Positions 52,764 through 60,811 are shown, counted from the stretch's first letter. The stretch is DNA of 64,000 nucleotides from Lentzea nigeriaca (GCF_016907955.1 NZ_JAFBCX010000003.1:496001-560000); one strand, 5' to 3'. Notes: generated from the sequence alone by a model not told the origin. Numbers and translations are program-made.

Positions 52764-53141
52764 TCACACCAGGTCGGACACCTCGGGAGACGCCAGCGCG
52801 TCCGGCACGCACGACCGCACGCCCAGCGGCCCCGTGAGGTCCAGCACCTGCAACGGCCTCAGCACCACGGACGTGTTCGCGACCACCACGAACGCGCTGC
52901 CCTTGCTCCGGCACAGGTCCCGGTGGTCGAGCAACAACCCGATGCCGCAGGCACCGAGGAAGTCCACCGAGGTCAGGTCCACCACCACGGACGCGGGCGG
53001 GTCGACCGACCGCACCGCGCCGCCCAGGCAGTCGGACAACTCGTCGGCCGTTCTGACGTCGAGCTCACCGGTGACGTGGACGACGACCGCCGCGCCGATG
53101 TCCTCACACGAGGCGTGGAACAGAAGCTCGTCGGCACACAT
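52764..53141 (-). CDS. STAS-domain anti-anti-sigma factor lacking the usual phospho-serine
   Basis: A 125-residue STAS protein: GAAVVVHVTGELDVRTADELSD, VVVDLTSVDFLGACGIGLLLDHRD and SVVLRPLQVLDLTG. In classical anti-sigma antagonists the loop before helix 2 is DSSG and its serine is phosphorylated by the anti-sigma kinase. Here the loop is G63-A64-C65-G66, with no serine or threonine. It may therefore be a constitutive or differently switched member. The ATG at 53141 gives the compact STAS fold; the longer frame upstream is not supported. It lies upstream of, and on the same strand as, the RsbU-like phosphatase. Confidence 0.85.
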   Translation of the reverse strand: MCADELLFHASCEDIGAAVVVHVTGELDVRTADELSDCLGGAVRSVDPPASVVVDLTSVDFLGACGIGLLLDHRDLCRSKGSAFVVVANTSVVLRPLQVLDLTGPLGVRSCVPDALASPEVSDLV

Positions 53142-53309
53142 ACGGCAACCTCTCGCCGGGGCGGGCACGACCGTCACGGGCTGGCTGCTCAACCCGACAC
53201 GACCGTAGCGCAGTACACGTGGGTGTGCGGTCTGGTGGACCAGGCATCGTCGATCGTGCCGCATCTTCCCTCGGATGGACCACACAATGCGAGCGTAGGA
53301 TCGGTCGTC

Positions 53310-53519
53310 ATGCGCACGTCCGGTGTCACCGACGTCGTCGTCGGGCTGTCTCCGAACGACCATCTCCGCTGGTCCTTCGACGGTTTCGCCGACCTCCCCG
53401 CCGACGGTACGCAGCTCGGTCAGCGCGCCTGCCACGTCGCACGGTGTGACCACCTTGCCACCCATCCGGCGGAGGAACCCGCGACCACGCGCGCGGCGAT
53501 GCGGGACGGTTTCACATGA
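53310..53519 (+). CDS. possible small protein upstream of the MEDS/ATPase gene
   Basis: A 69-codon frame begins at an ATG at 53310 and ends in an ATGA overlap with the next gene. The product is soluble and unrecognised, with a short motif HLRWSFDGFADLPADG and two cysteines and several histidines (CHVARCDHLATH). The coupled stop-start and fit of codon use support it; the lack of a clear ribosome binding site and of known relatives counts against it. Confidence 0.35.
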   Translation: MRTSGVTDVVVGLSPNDHLRWSFDGFADLPADGTQLGQRACHVARCDHLATHPAEEPATTRAAMRDGFT

Positions 53520-54502
53520 CCACGGAACCGTTCTCCGCGGTTCATCGACCGCCACGGCCTGGCGGAGTGCGTCCGACGACGGGCTTCTACCACGAGACTG
53601 CGTTCTACGACTCGGACGACGACTTCCTGGCGATCGCGGTGCCGTTCGTCGAGGGCGGTCTGCGCGCGGGCCAGCCGACGTTGATCGCCTGCGCGGAGAA
53701 GAACACGACACTGCTGCGCGACGCGCTGGGCGACGACGGCGCCGTCACCTACCTGCCGGGGGCCGACCAGTACGCCCGGCCGGCGGACGCGATCGCGAGC
53801 TACCGCGACATCTTCGGCGGCCTCGCCCAGGGCGGCGCGACCGAGATCCGCACGGTCGGCGACGTCCCGCACCCCGGCTTCGGCGTGCCGTGGGACTGGT
53901 GGGGCCGCTACGAGCACGCGGTCAACCAGGCGTTCGCGGAGTTCCCGCTGTGGGGCCTGTGCCCGTACGACACCAGGATCACGCCGGCGGACGTGCTCGC
54001 CGACGTGGCGCGCACCCACGAGTACGTCGCCACGACCGCGGGGGACCACCTGCCCAACCCCGACTTCGGCAACGGCCCGCCGCTCAGCCGTCCCGTGCCC
54101 GACGTGCTCGAACAAGGCCCGCCGCTGGTCTTCCTGGTCGACCCGACGCCGGCTGCGGTGCGGGAAGCGGTCAACGCGTCGATCAGCGGCATCCGGCTCA
54201 GCGAGGACGACGCGCACGACGTCGTGTACGCGGCGAGCGAGATCGTCACGAACGGGCTGAGCCACGGCGTCGGCCCGGTGCGGTTCCGGCTGTGGGCGGA
54301 CGGGTCACGCGTGGTGGTGACGGCGACGGACCAGGGATCAGGCCCGGCGGATCCGATGGCGGGCCTGATGCCGACCACCGCGACCCGCTCGGCCGGTCTG
54401 GGACTGTGGATCCTGCACCGCACGTGCGACTACGTGTCGATGGGCCGCGACGAGGACGGGTTCACGGTCCGCGTGAGCGTCGGCGGTTCCGGCCAAAGGT
54501 AA
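53516..54502 (+). CDS. MEDS-domain/HATPase anti-sigma-type regulatory protein
   Basis: A 328-residue protein. The N-terminal MEDS (DcmR sensory) domain spans about 20-180: GFYHETAFYDSDDDFLAIAVPFVEGGLRAGQPTLIAC and VNQAFAEFPLWGLCPYD. The C-terminal HATPase domain of RsbW type spans about 205-325, with VYAASEIVTNGLSHG (N box), TATDQGSGPADP (G1) and SAGLGLWILHRTCDYV (G2). This build is frequent in Pseudonocardiales and Streptomyces regulatory sets, where it probably binds STAS proteins or sigma factors. It lies near the RsbU-like and STAS genes on the opposite strand, completing a partner-switching set. Confidence 0.88.
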   Translation: MTTEPFSAVHRPPRPGGVRPTTGFYHETAFYDSDDDFLAIAVPFVEGGLRAGQPTLIACAEKNTTLLRDALGDDGAVTYLPGADQYARPADAIASYRDIFGGLAQGGATEIRTVGDVPHPGFGVPWDWWGRYEHAVNQAFAEFPLWGLCPYDTRITPADVLADVARTHEYVATTAGDHLPNPDFGNGPPLSRPVPDVLEQGPPLVFLVDPTPAAVREAVNASISGIRLSEDDAHDVVYAASEIVTNGLSHGVGPVRFRLWADGSRVVVTATDQGSGPADPMAGLMPTTATRSAGLGLWILHRTCDYVSMGRDEDGFTVRVSVGGSGQR

Positions 54503-54561
54503 GGCAGATCGTCCGGCACGACGGCGATGTCCTTGGCCGAGTACGGCAGGAACGTCTGCGT

Positions 54562-55011
54562 CTACAGCACGTACCGAGCGGCCCGCGCGGCCTGTTCCTT
54601 GTCGACGTGGACCTCGTACCGCTGCGCCTGCAACGTCATCACGCTGGAGAAGTCGCGCTGCCCGCGCGTGCTCCAGTGCGCGACGAACCCGAAGACACCG
54701 CCCCAGAACGCACCGATCGCCAGGCTGACCAGCAACAGCCACATCCACGCCGCACCGGCGGTGAACAGGCCGAACAGCAGCCCGACCAGTACACCGAACC
54801 ACGCTCCGCTCGCCGCGCCCATGGCCGCCGCCCTGCCCCGCGTCATGCGCCCGGTCACCTGTTCGACGGTCCGGACGCCTTCGCCGACGATCCGCACGCT
54901 CTCGACCGGGAACCCGTCGTCCGACATCCGGTCGACGAGCCGCTGGGCCTCCACGTAGTCGGAGAAGCTCGCCAGCAGGCTCGACTCGGTCACCCTCTGT
55001 TCGATGTCCAC
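54562..55011 (-). CDS. GSP17M-like general stress membrane protein
   Basis: A 149-residue protein with the general-stress YflT/GSP17M domain (LLASFSDYVEAQRLVDRMSDDGFPVESVRIVGEGVRTVEQVTG, about 12-54), followed by a Gly/Ala-rich hairpin of two membrane segments (about 62-85 and 88-110) and a C-terminal soluble strand region (YEVHVDKEQAARAARYVL). The GTG at 55011 lies only ten bases after the -10 of a strong sigma-B-type promoter, so the message may be nearly leaderless. It is the last gene of the catalase-like/Nramp/DUF2243 block. Confidence 0.82.
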   Translation of the reverse strand: MDIEQRVTESSLLASFSDYVEAQRLVDRMSDDGFPVESVRIVGEGVRTVEQVTGRMTRGRAAAMGAASGAWFGVLVGLLFGLFTAGAAWMWLLLVSLAIGAFWGGVFGFVAHWSTRGQRDFSSVMTLQAQRYEVHVDKEQAARAARYVL

Positions 55012-55020
55012 CCGAAACGG

Positions 55021-55045
55021 CTACCCGCGCGCACGACGCGCAAAC
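55021..55045 (-). promoter_or_regulatory. sigma-B/sigma-F-type promoter of the GSP17M-like gene
   Basis: Read on the minus strand, GTTTG (55045-55041), 14 bases, GGGTAG (55026-55021). The fit to the GTTT-N15-GGGTA consensus is close. It lies inside the 3' end of the DUF2243 gene, with the -10 ending ten bases before the GTG of the stress gene. Confidence 0.7.
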
Positions 55046-55431
55046 AGGAACCCGATCACCAGCAGCACCGCCCCCGACGCGAGAAAGCCCAGGTCGTAGG
55101 CCAGCTGGTCGGGTCCGGGGCGGACGTGGTGAAGCCCGAGGACCTGATGGTCGACGATCCCCTCGACCAGGTTGAACACACCCCACCCGGCGAGGATCCC
55201 GCCCAGCAACACCCGTTCCGGCAGCGGGGCGCGCCGGTTCAGCAGCGCCACCCCGATGAGCACGATGACCAGGCACAACAGGTGGAACAGCCCGTCGCCG
55301 ACCATCATCAGCCGCATGTCCTCGCGCGGATACCAGCCGGACAGCATGTGATGCCAGCCGAGCAGCTGATGCGCCACGATCCCGTCGAGGAAACCGCCGA
55401 TCCCGATCCCCAGCACCAGTGCCGCGATCAT
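55021..55431 (-). CDS. DUF2243-family membrane protein
   Basis: A 136-residue membrane protein with four hydrophobic segments. Its conserved histidine-rich signature GGFLDGIVAHQLLGWHHMLSGWYP near the N-terminus and EGIVDHQVLGLHHVRPGP in the second half is the DUF2243 duplication, each half with two or three histidines facing the membrane. This suggests a metal- or haem-related role, but none is proven. Its ATG overlaps the stop of the Nramp transporter (TGATG), so it is co-translated with it. Confidence 0.85.
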   Translation of the reverse strand: MIAALVLGIGIGGFLDGIVAHQLLGWHHMLSGWYPREDMRLMMVGDGLFHLLCLVIVLIGVALLNRRAPLPERVLLGGILAGWGVFNLVEGIVDHQVLGLHHVRPGPDQLAYDLGFLASGAVLLVIGFLFARRARG

Positions 55432-56645
55432 CAGCCGGCCACCGTCCGCACGAGCAGGAACAGGTTCAGCGCGGAGATCACCAGCGCCGCCGCCACACCG
55501 GCCGCCGTCACGCCACGCCGGTTCACGGACGCGCCCATCACGTCCCGGCGCCTGGCCAGCAGCACCATCGGCACCAACGCGAACGGGATGCCGAACGACA
55601 GCACGACCTGGCTGAGCACCAACGCTTTCGTCGGGTCGACCCCGAGCGCGAGCACCGCGAGTGCGGGCGCCATCGTCACGGATCGCCGCAGCCACAACGG
55701 AATCCGGCGGCGCAGGAACCCCTCCATCACCACCTGGCCGGAGTAGGTGCCGACGCTGGACGCGGCGAGCCCGGACGCGAGCAGCGCCAGCGCGAACGCG
55801 AGCGCGGCACCCGGTCCGAGCAGCCTGCCCAGCCCGGAATGCATGTCCTCCAACGACTCCCGTGGCGAGCCCACCTGGTGGAAGGCACCGGCCGCGACCA
55901 CGAGCATGCTCACGTTCACCATCGCGGCGATGCCCAGCGCGACCACTATGTCGGTGCGGCTGGCCCGCAACACGTCCCGGACGTCGCCGGGCCTGTGGTG
56001 CCGCTGGGTCAGCGCGGAGTGCAGGTAGATCACGTGCGGCATGACCGTGGCGCCGAGCGTTCCGGTCGCGAGCAGCACACTGTCCACCCCGGCGAACCCC
56101 GGCACCAGCCCGGCCGCCGCGCCGGTGAGCGGGCCGAGATGCAGTGTCTGGTAGAGAAACCCGCCGAGCACGATCGCGAGCAGGCCGATGATCACCGACT
56201 CGAACCGGCGCCGCCGCAGCGGTGCCAGCGCGAGGATCCCGAACGACACCACGGCGGTGATGCCGGCCGCGGGCAGCAGCGGCACGCCGAACAACAGGTT
56301 CAGCGCCACCGCCGCGCCCACGAACTCCGCGAGGTCGGTGGCCATGGCCACCAGCTCCGCCTGCACCCACAGCAGGCCCGTCACCGGCCGTGGGTAGTGC
56401 TCGCGGCAGAGCTCCGGCAGGTTGCGGCCGGTCACGATGCCGAGCTTCGCCGACTGGTACTGGACGAACATCGCGAGCAGGCTCGCGCTGACGATCACCC
56501 ACAGCAACAGGTAGCCGTGCGCCGCGCCGCCCGCCATGTTCGTCGCGAAGTTGCCGGGGTCGACGTAGGCGACCGCGACGACGAACGCGGGCCCCATGAC
56601 GACGGCGGCCGACCGGACGCGAGCCGGCACCGTGATTCCGACCAT
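55431..56645 (-). CDS. mntH: Nramp-family divalent metal (Mn2+) transporter
   Basis: A 404-residue transporter with eleven predicted membrane segments. The metal-binding motif VAYVDPGNFATN occurs in helix 1 and the helix 6 motif MPHVIYLHSALTQR is intact, including the Met that favours manganese and iron. It imports divalent metal with protons. The ATG at 56645 is preferred because GAGGGGG stands eight bases ahead; a GTG nine bases upstream has no room for one. It lies 13 bases downstream of the Mn-catalase-like gene and overlaps the DUF2243 gene, so supply of manganese and its putative enzyme were once, or still are, co-expressed. Confidence 0.92.
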   Translation of the reverse strand: MVGITVPARVRSAAVVMGPAFVVAVAYVDPGNFATNMAGGAAHGYLLLWVIVSASLLAMFVQYQSAKLGIVTGRNLPELCREHYPRPVTGLLWVQAELVAMATDLAEFVGAAVALNLLFGVPLLPAAGITAVVSFGILALAPLRRRRFESVIIGLLAIVLGGFLYQTLHLGPLTGAAAGLVPGFAGVDSVLLATGTLGATVMPHVIYLHSALTQRHHRPGDVRDVLRASRTDIVVALGIAAMVNVSMLVVAAGAFHQVGSPRESLEDMHSGLGRLLGPGAALAFALALLASGLAASSVGTYSGQVVMEGFLRRRIPLWLRRSVTMAPALAVLALGVDPTKALVLSQVVLSFGIPFALVPMVLLARRRDVMGASVNRRGVTAAGVAAALVISALNLFLLVRTVAG

Positions 56646-56658
56646 CACCCACACCCCC

Positions 56659-57414
56659 TCACGTGAGCTTGCGGATCGCCTTCTCGATCAGCCCGAGGTT
56701 CGCCGGGCTGGTGGCGTAGAGCAGCGGATCGGGCTTCGGCGTGGATCCCTTGCCGCCCAGCGGTTCCGGCTTCATCACGTAGGAGAACTCGTGCACGCCG
56801 TCCGGTGCGGTGCCGGACGCCCAGCCGCCCTCGGCGCCCGCGGGCCCGTCGGAGTTGTGCCAGATCGTGCCCGCGTGCTCGGCGTGCTCCTCGTCGAACA
56901 GCGCGCTCGGCGAGATCGGGCCTTCGAGGCCGTCCTCCTGCAGTTCCTCGATCGCGGCGAGCCACATGTTCTGGTGCGCCGTGTCGCGGGCGAGGTTGAA
57001 CTTCAGCATGTCGCGCACGCCCGTGTCGTCGGTCATGTTGTACAGCCGCGCGGTCTGCAACCTGCCCTGCGCCTCCGCCGCGACGTTGGCCCGGAAGTCG
57101 GCCATGAGGTTGCCGCTCGCGACGATGTAGCGGCCGTTCCACGGAACGCCGTTGCTGTCGGACAGCGTGGGCCCGCCGCCGCTCACGATCGCCTGCTGCG
57201 GGTCCATGCCGCCGATCACCGCGGCCACGACCGGGTCGCCGGCCACCGCCTGGGCGGTCACCTCGGACGGCGCGTTGTCGAGCAGGCGCGCGACCATCGT
57301 CACGGTCATCTCGCCGTACGCGCCGCCGATGAGCTCCTGGAGCTTGCGGGCGTAGTGCGCGTCCGGGCGGTCGGGCTTGGCCTCGAACTGCAACCTGCTG
57401 GTGTGCAGGAACAT
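56659..57414 (-). CDS. manganese-catalase family protein with an in-frame deletion of metal ligands
   Basis: A 251-residue ferritin-like protein related to di-manganese catalase, which breaks down hydrogen peroxide. MFLHTSRLQFEAKPDRPD, GGAYGEM with E35, NVAAEAQGRLQTARLYNMTDD with E114 and ARDTAHQ with H147 match ligands E35, E148 and H181 of the Lactobacillus enzyme at a constant shift of 34. The 34 residues missing lie between GEMTVTM and VARLLDNAP. They would carry the two remaining ligands (E66 and H69), so the protein is probably not an active catalase. The reading frame is kept and the C-terminal region is normal. It precedes the Nramp gene by 13 bases. Confidence 0.85.
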   Translation of the reverse strand: MFLHTSRLQFEAKPDRPDAHYARKLQELIGGAYGEMTVTMVARLLDNAPSEVTAQAVAGDPVVAAVIGGMDPQQAIVSGGGPTLSDSNGVPWNGRYIVASGNLMADFRANVAAEAQGRLQTARLYNMTDDTGVRDMLKFNLARDTAHQNMWLAAIEELQEDGLEGPISPSALFDEEHAEHAGTIWHNSDGPAGAEGGWASGTAPDGVHEFSYVMKPEPLGGKGSTPKPDPLLYATSPANLGLIEKAIRKLT

Positions 57415-57581
57415 CTCGCCTCCCTTGCTCGGGGTTCACGGCGAAGCTAGGCAGCGCCCGTGACGCGAACGGCGCGGTGCGGCCACCCGCGCGACACGAC
57501 CGCGTCACCGTCGCTGGTCAGGACGGAGCAATTTCGTCGCGGAGGTGTGTGAGCCCGCAACTACCGGGCACTCGGGCAACC

Positions 57582-58259
57582 ATGACGCGGGTGCACATCC
57601 AGCTGCTCGGCGGCTTCCGGTTGGACTGCGGCGGGACAGGAGTCCACGTCGTGCCCGGCGCGCGCAGGCTGCTGGCGCTGCTCGCGTTGCGCGACTCACC
57701 GGTGCCGCGCCCGGTCGCGGCGGCACTGCTCTGGCCGGACACGACCGTACGCAGGGCGGGCGCGTGCCTGCGTTCGTCGTTGTGGCGGCTGGTGAAGCTC
57801 TCGACCCCGCTGGTCGTGGCCACTGAGGACACCCTGACGCTGGGGTCCGACGTCGAGGTCGACTTCAGGCGGGCGTGCGCGTTCGCCGCCGCACCCGGCG
57901 CGAGCCCGGAGGCGGTGGCGATGCTCAAAGCGGACCTGCTGCCCGGCTGGTGGCAGCCGTGGGTGCTGGCCGAGCGCGACTGGTGGCGGCAGGCACGGTT
58001 GCGCGCGCTGGAGGTGCTCAGCGACCGGTTCCGGTCGTGCGGAGATCATCACCACGCGCATCAGGCCGCGCTCGCCGCCGTGCACACCGACCCGTTGCGC
58101 GAGAGCGCGCACCGTACGCTCGTCGAGCTGCACCTGGCCGACGGCAACCCGGCGCAGGCCGTGCGCCAGTACCAGAGCTACCGCGCCCGGCTGCGGGCCG
58201 AGCTGGGCCTGGAACCGTCGAGGCACATCCACGAGCTCGTGCGGCCGCTGCTGCGGTGA
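57582..58259 (+). CDS. SARP-like regulator with BTAD domain
   Basis: A 225-residue protein with an N-terminal OmpR/SARP-type winged helix (VHIQLLGGFRLDCGGTGVHVVPGARRLLALLALR, about 4-37, and VRRAGACLRSSLWRLVKLS) and a C-terminal bacterial transcriptional activator domain (about 95-225) made of TPR-like helices (HQAALAAVHTDPLRESAHRTLVELHLADGNPAQAVRQYQSY). It resembles small SARPs such as those controlling antibiotic genes, but no biosynthetic cluster is present here. The ATG at 57582 opens the winged helix. Its neighbour 36 bases on is a PLP decarboxylase, its likely target. Confidence 0.82.
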   Translation: MTRVHIQLLGGFRLDCGGTGVHVVPGARRLLALLALRDSPVPRPVAAALLWPDTTVRRAGACLRSSLWRLVKLSTPLVVATEDTLTLGSDVEVDFRRACAFAAAPGASPEAVAMLKADLLPGWWQPWVLAERDWWRQARLRALEVLSDRFRSCGDHHHAHQAALAAVHTDPLRESAHRTLVELHLADGNPAQAVRQYQSYRARLRAELGLEPSRHIHELVRPLLR

Positions 58260-58295
58260 GGTTCGAGAACCCTCCGTCCTGGCTACTCCAAATGC

Positions 58296-59768
58296 ATGGA
58301 CCACAGCAGAGCACCGGTGCTGGAAGCGTTGCAGGAGTTCCGCGAACGCGGCTACGTCCCGTTCACCCCGCCCGGCCACCGTCAGGGCAGGGGCGTCGAC
58401 CCGAGGGTTCTCGACGTGCTCGGCCGGGAGGTGTTCGAGGCCGACGTCATCGCGCTCAACGGGCTGGACGACCGGCTCATGAGCGGCGGCGTGATCGAGC
58501 ACGCCCAGGAGCTGATGGCGCACGCGGTCAACGCCGAGCAGGCGTTCTTCTCGACGTGCGGCAGCTCGTTGTCGGTCAAGAGCGCCATGCTGTCGGTCGC
58601 CGGGCCGCACGAGAAGCTGATCGTGCCGCGCCACGCGCACAAGTCCGTGGTGTCCGGGCTCATCCTGAGCGGTGTCTGTCCTGTGTGGATCAGTCCGAAC
58701 TGGGACGCCGAACGGCACCTGGCCCACCCGCCGGGCGCGGACCGGGTGCGCGAGCTGTTCGAGGCCGAACCAGAGGCCAAGGGCATGCTGCTGGTGACGC
58801 CGACCGACTACGGAACGTGCGGTGACATCAAGGAGATCGCCGACGTGTGCCACGAGTTCGGCAAGCCGTTGATCGTGGACGAGGCGTGGGGCGCTCATCT
58901 GCCGTTCCACAAGGATCTGCCGCCGTGGGGCATGGACGCGGATGCGGACGTCGTCGTGACGAGCGTGCACAAGTCCGGTGCCGCGGTGGAGCAGAGCTCG
59001 GTGTTCCACCTGCAGGGCAACCTCGTGGACCCCAAGGTGCTGAAGGCCCGTGAGGACCTGCTCGGCACGACCAGCCCTACCTCGCTCGTCTACGCGACGC
59101 TCGACGGGTGGCGCCGCCAGATGGTGCAGCACGGCGAACTCCTGCTGACCGCCGCGCTGGCGCTGGCCGAGTCCGTCCGATCGGCCATCGAGGCCCTGCC
59201 GGGTCTGCACGTCATGGAGTTCGGTGACCTCGTGCACTCCTTCGACCCGTTGAAGATCGTCATCGACGTGTCGGGGCTCGACATCAGCGGCTACCAGGCG
59301 ACGGACTGGCTGCGCGAGCACCAGCGCGTCACGCTCGGGCTGTCCGACCACCGGCGCGTCGTCGCCCAGTTCACCCACGCCGACGACCACCGCTCGGCGC
59401 GGAAGCTCGTCGAGGCGTTGCTGGCGTTGACCGAGGCCGACCTGCCTTCGCCGAAGCCGGTCGACCTGCCGTCGCCGGAGGAGCTGCAGCTGGAGACGGC
59501 GATGCTGCCGCGCGACGCGTTCTTCGCCGAGGTCGAGCAGGTGCCGGCGCAGCGGGCGGCCGGGCGGATCTCCGCCGAGATGATCACGCCCTACCCGCCG
59601 GGCGCGCCGGCCGTGCTGCCCGGTGAGGTCATCACCGACGACGTGCTGGACTACGTGCGCAGCGGACTGGCCGCCGGGATGCAGCTGCCGGATCCGGCCG
59701 ACCCGGAGCTCAAGACCGTGCGGGTCGTCAGCTCCCGCGCCCGGTCTTCTGCTGCAACCGGTCGATGA
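58296..59768 (+). CDS. Orn/Lys/Arg decarboxylase family PLP enzyme
   Basis: A 490-residue fold-I PLP enzyme of the ornithine/lysine/arginine decarboxylase major group, in the shorter SpeA/Cad-like form without the N-terminal response-regulator domain. The N-terminal YVPFTPPGHRQGRGVD substrate/PLP lid is at 20-35, followed by HAHKSVVSGLILSG, the PLP aspartate D195 in IVDEAWGAH, the Schiff-base lysine K226 in VTSVHKSGAAVEQ and the C-terminal domain with AEMITPYPPGAPAVLPGE. It would make a diamine or agmatine; which one cannot be told. It follows a SARP-like gene by 36 bases. Its end overlaps the convergent DUF3072 gene by 41 bases. Confidence 0.88.
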   Translation: MDHSRAPVLEALQEFRERGYVPFTPPGHRQGRGVDPRVLDVLGREVFEADVIALNGLDDRLMSGGVIEHAQELMAHAVNAEQAFFSTCGSSLSVKSAMLSVAGPHEKLIVPRHAHKSVVSGLILSGVCPVWISPNWDAERHLAHPPGADRVRELFEAEPEAKGMLLVTPTDYGTCGDIKEIADVCHEFGKPLIVDEAWGAHLPFHKDLPPWGMDADADVVVTSVHKSGAAVEQSSVFHLQGNLVDPKVLKAREDLLGTTSPTSLVYATLDGWRRQMVQHGELLLTAALALAESVRSAIEALPGLHVMEFGDLVHSFDPLKIVIDVSGLDISGYQATDWLREHQRVTLGLSDHRRVVAQFTHADDHRSARKLVEALLALTEADLPSPKPVDLPSPEELQLETAMLPRDAFFAEVEQVPAQRAAGRISAEMITPYPPGAPAVLPGEVITDDVLDYVRSGLAAGMQLPDPADPELKTVRVVSSRARSSAATGR

Positions 59769-59916
59769 GCTGCGAGGCTTCGACCTTGGTGAGGTCGTCC
59801 GGCACCTCCTCGCCCGCTTCCTGGGCGAGTGTGTGCAGATAGGACTCCTGTGGGCCGGTCATCGGCTCGTCACCGGTCGTCCAGTCCCGCGGGTCCTTCT
59901 CCGGCGTGCGGTTCAC
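59728..59916 (-). CDS. DUF3072-family small protein
   Basis: A 62-residue acidic helical protein. The core DEPMTGPQESYLHTLAQEAG followed by DLTKVEASQLIDRLQQ is the DUF3072 signature, a small actinobacterial family of unknown function. Its 3' end overlaps the convergent decarboxylase. Upstream lie a LexA-like palindrome (59933-59948) and a sigma-B-like -10 GGGTAT at 59950-59955, which suggest control by DNA damage and general stress together. This is inference from motifs. Confidence 0.8.
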   Translation of the reverse strand: MNRTPEKDPRDWTTGDEPMTGPQESYLHTLAQEAGEEVPDDLTKVEASQLIDRLQQKTGRGS

Positions 59917-59932
59917 GGTCGTCCCCTTTCAC

Positions 59933-59948
59933 TCGAACGCACGTTCGA
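59933..59948. promoter_or_regulatory. LexA (SOS box)-like palindrome upstream of the DUF3072 gene
   Basis: TCGAAC-GCAC-GTTCGA is an inverted repeat that fits the actinobacterial SOS box TCGAAC-N4-GTTCGA. It is 16 bases upstream of the DUF3072 start and downstream of a GGGTAT -10 element, where a repressor would block transcription. An extended palindrome (CTCGAACG-CA-CGTTCGAG) could also form a hairpin. Confidence 0.6.
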
Positions 59949-59949
59949 G

Positions 59950-59975
59950 ATACCCGGAACGCCCCGGAATCATGC
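59950..59975 (-). promoter_or_regulatory. sigma-B-like promoter of the DUF3072 gene
   Basis: On the minus strand, GCATG (59975-59971), 15 bases, GGGTAT (59955-59950). The -10 is typical; the -35 fits only the loose GNNTN consensus. Confidence 0.45.
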
Positions 59976-60299
59976 ACGCAACGTGACGTCACCGGGCTTC
60001 GACGGGTTCGGCACGGCCATCGGGCGCCGCAGACGTGCCAGCAGGCGGTGGGCGACGGTCAGCAGGGTCCGCGCCTCCATCCGCTCGCTGTAGGAGAAGT
60101 GCTCGTCCGCGGCCTCGACGCACGCCATGACGTGGGCAGGAACAGCGGTGTCGGTCGCCGCGCAGTCGGCCAGCGCCTCGCTCAGCCACCTGCGCGCCTC
60201 GTCGGCATCGATGTTGGTCAGGGCCGTGCAGACGGCGTTGTCCAGCTTCTCCAACGCGGTCGCGTGCAGCTGTCGCAACGACATGTCGTTGAGGGTCAT
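59970..60299 (-). CDS. hypothetical helical protein with sigma-B-type promoter
   Basis: A 109-residue, all-helical soluble protein I do not recognise. The first part is MTLNDMSLRQLHATALEKLDNAV, followed by EARRWLSEALADCAATDTAVPAHVMACVEAADEHF and a basic C-terminus. GGAGGCGAG stands just before the ATG at 60299. A very good GTTTC-N14-GGGTAC promoter lies 55 bases upstream, so it is probably a general stress gene. It ends about 53 bases before the DUF3072 start on the same strand. Confidence 0.7.
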   Translation of the reverse strand: MTLNDMSLRQLHATALEKLDNAVCTALTNIDADEARRWLSEALADCAATDTAVPAHVMACVEAADEHFSYSERMEARTLLTVAHRLLARLRRPMAVPNPSKPGDVTLRA

Positions 60300-60353
60300 C
60301 TCTCGCCTCCACAGCCGAATCCTGGCGCCGACTGCTTGACGCATCGGGACCGA

Positions 60354-60378
60354 GTACCCGGTTCGAGCACCCTGAAAC
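60354..60378 (-). promoter_or_regulatory. sigma-B/sigma-F-type promoter of the 59970-60299 gene
   Basis: On the minus strand, GTTTC (60378-60374), 14 bases, GGGTAC (60359-60354). It is a full match to the consensus GNNTN/GTTT-N14-GGGTAC, with the -10 ending 55 bases before the start codon. Confidence 0.72.
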
Positions 60379-60411
60379 CAGGACTTAACCAGCGGCGGTT
60401 ACCGTGTCGGG

Positions 60412-60768
60412 ATGCGTGCGACCTGGCGTGAGAACAACGCGCGGCGGTGGATCGCCGAACTGTCCGACCGCATCGGGATGGCCGGATGGGCGGCGCTCGC
60501 CGTCACGCCCGCGCTCGCGGCCGAGGTCGACCAGCACGCCGCGGCGGTGCGGGACATCCTGGTGCTCGGCGTCGAGGGCGCCGGCACGGTGGGCGCGGTG
60601 GTGCTGCTCGCCGCGTACGGGCGGGGTTTGCTGGACAACGCCGTCGGCCTGGAGTGGACCCCGAGGTCGTGGCTGGGCGTCCGGCTGATGGCGATCTGTC
60701 AGCTGGCCCACGCGCACGACGCGAAGCCGCTGACCGCCGACGCGTACGCGCTCCCCGAGCTCACATGA
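60412..60768 (+). CDS. hypothetical protein
   Basis: A 118-residue soluble protein of no known family. It is helical, with RENNARRWIAELSDRIGMAGW, a long Ala-rich segment (AALAVTPALAAEVDQHAAAVRDILVLGVEGAGTVGAVVLLAAYGRGL) that is moderately hydrophobic, and a C-terminal AICQLAHAHDAKPLTADAYAL. It might be a peripheral or single-pass membrane protein. A strong hairpin terminator follows its stop within a few bases. No GGGTA promoter is seen before it. It is divergent from the stress gene at 59970-60299. Confidence 0.65.
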   Translation: MRATWRENNARRWIAELSDRIGMAGWAALAVTPALAAEVDQHAAAVRDILVLGVEGAGTVGAVVLLAAYGRGLLDNAVGLEWTPRSWLGVRLMAICQLAHAHDAKPLTADAYALPELT

Positions 60769-60771
60769 GAA

Positions 60772-60799
60772 CGAGGCGCACCCCAGGGGGTGCGCCTCG
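60772..60799. terminator. strong bidirectional hairpin terminator
   Basis: CGAGGCGCACCCC (60772-60784) and GGGGTGCGCCTCG (60787-60799) pair perfectly over 13 bases with a two-base loop. It lies four bases after the stop of the 60412-60768 gene and 13 bases before the end of the convergent channel gene, so it can end both transcripts. Confidence 0.85.
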
Positions 60800-60811
60800 C
60801 GTTCAGATCGT

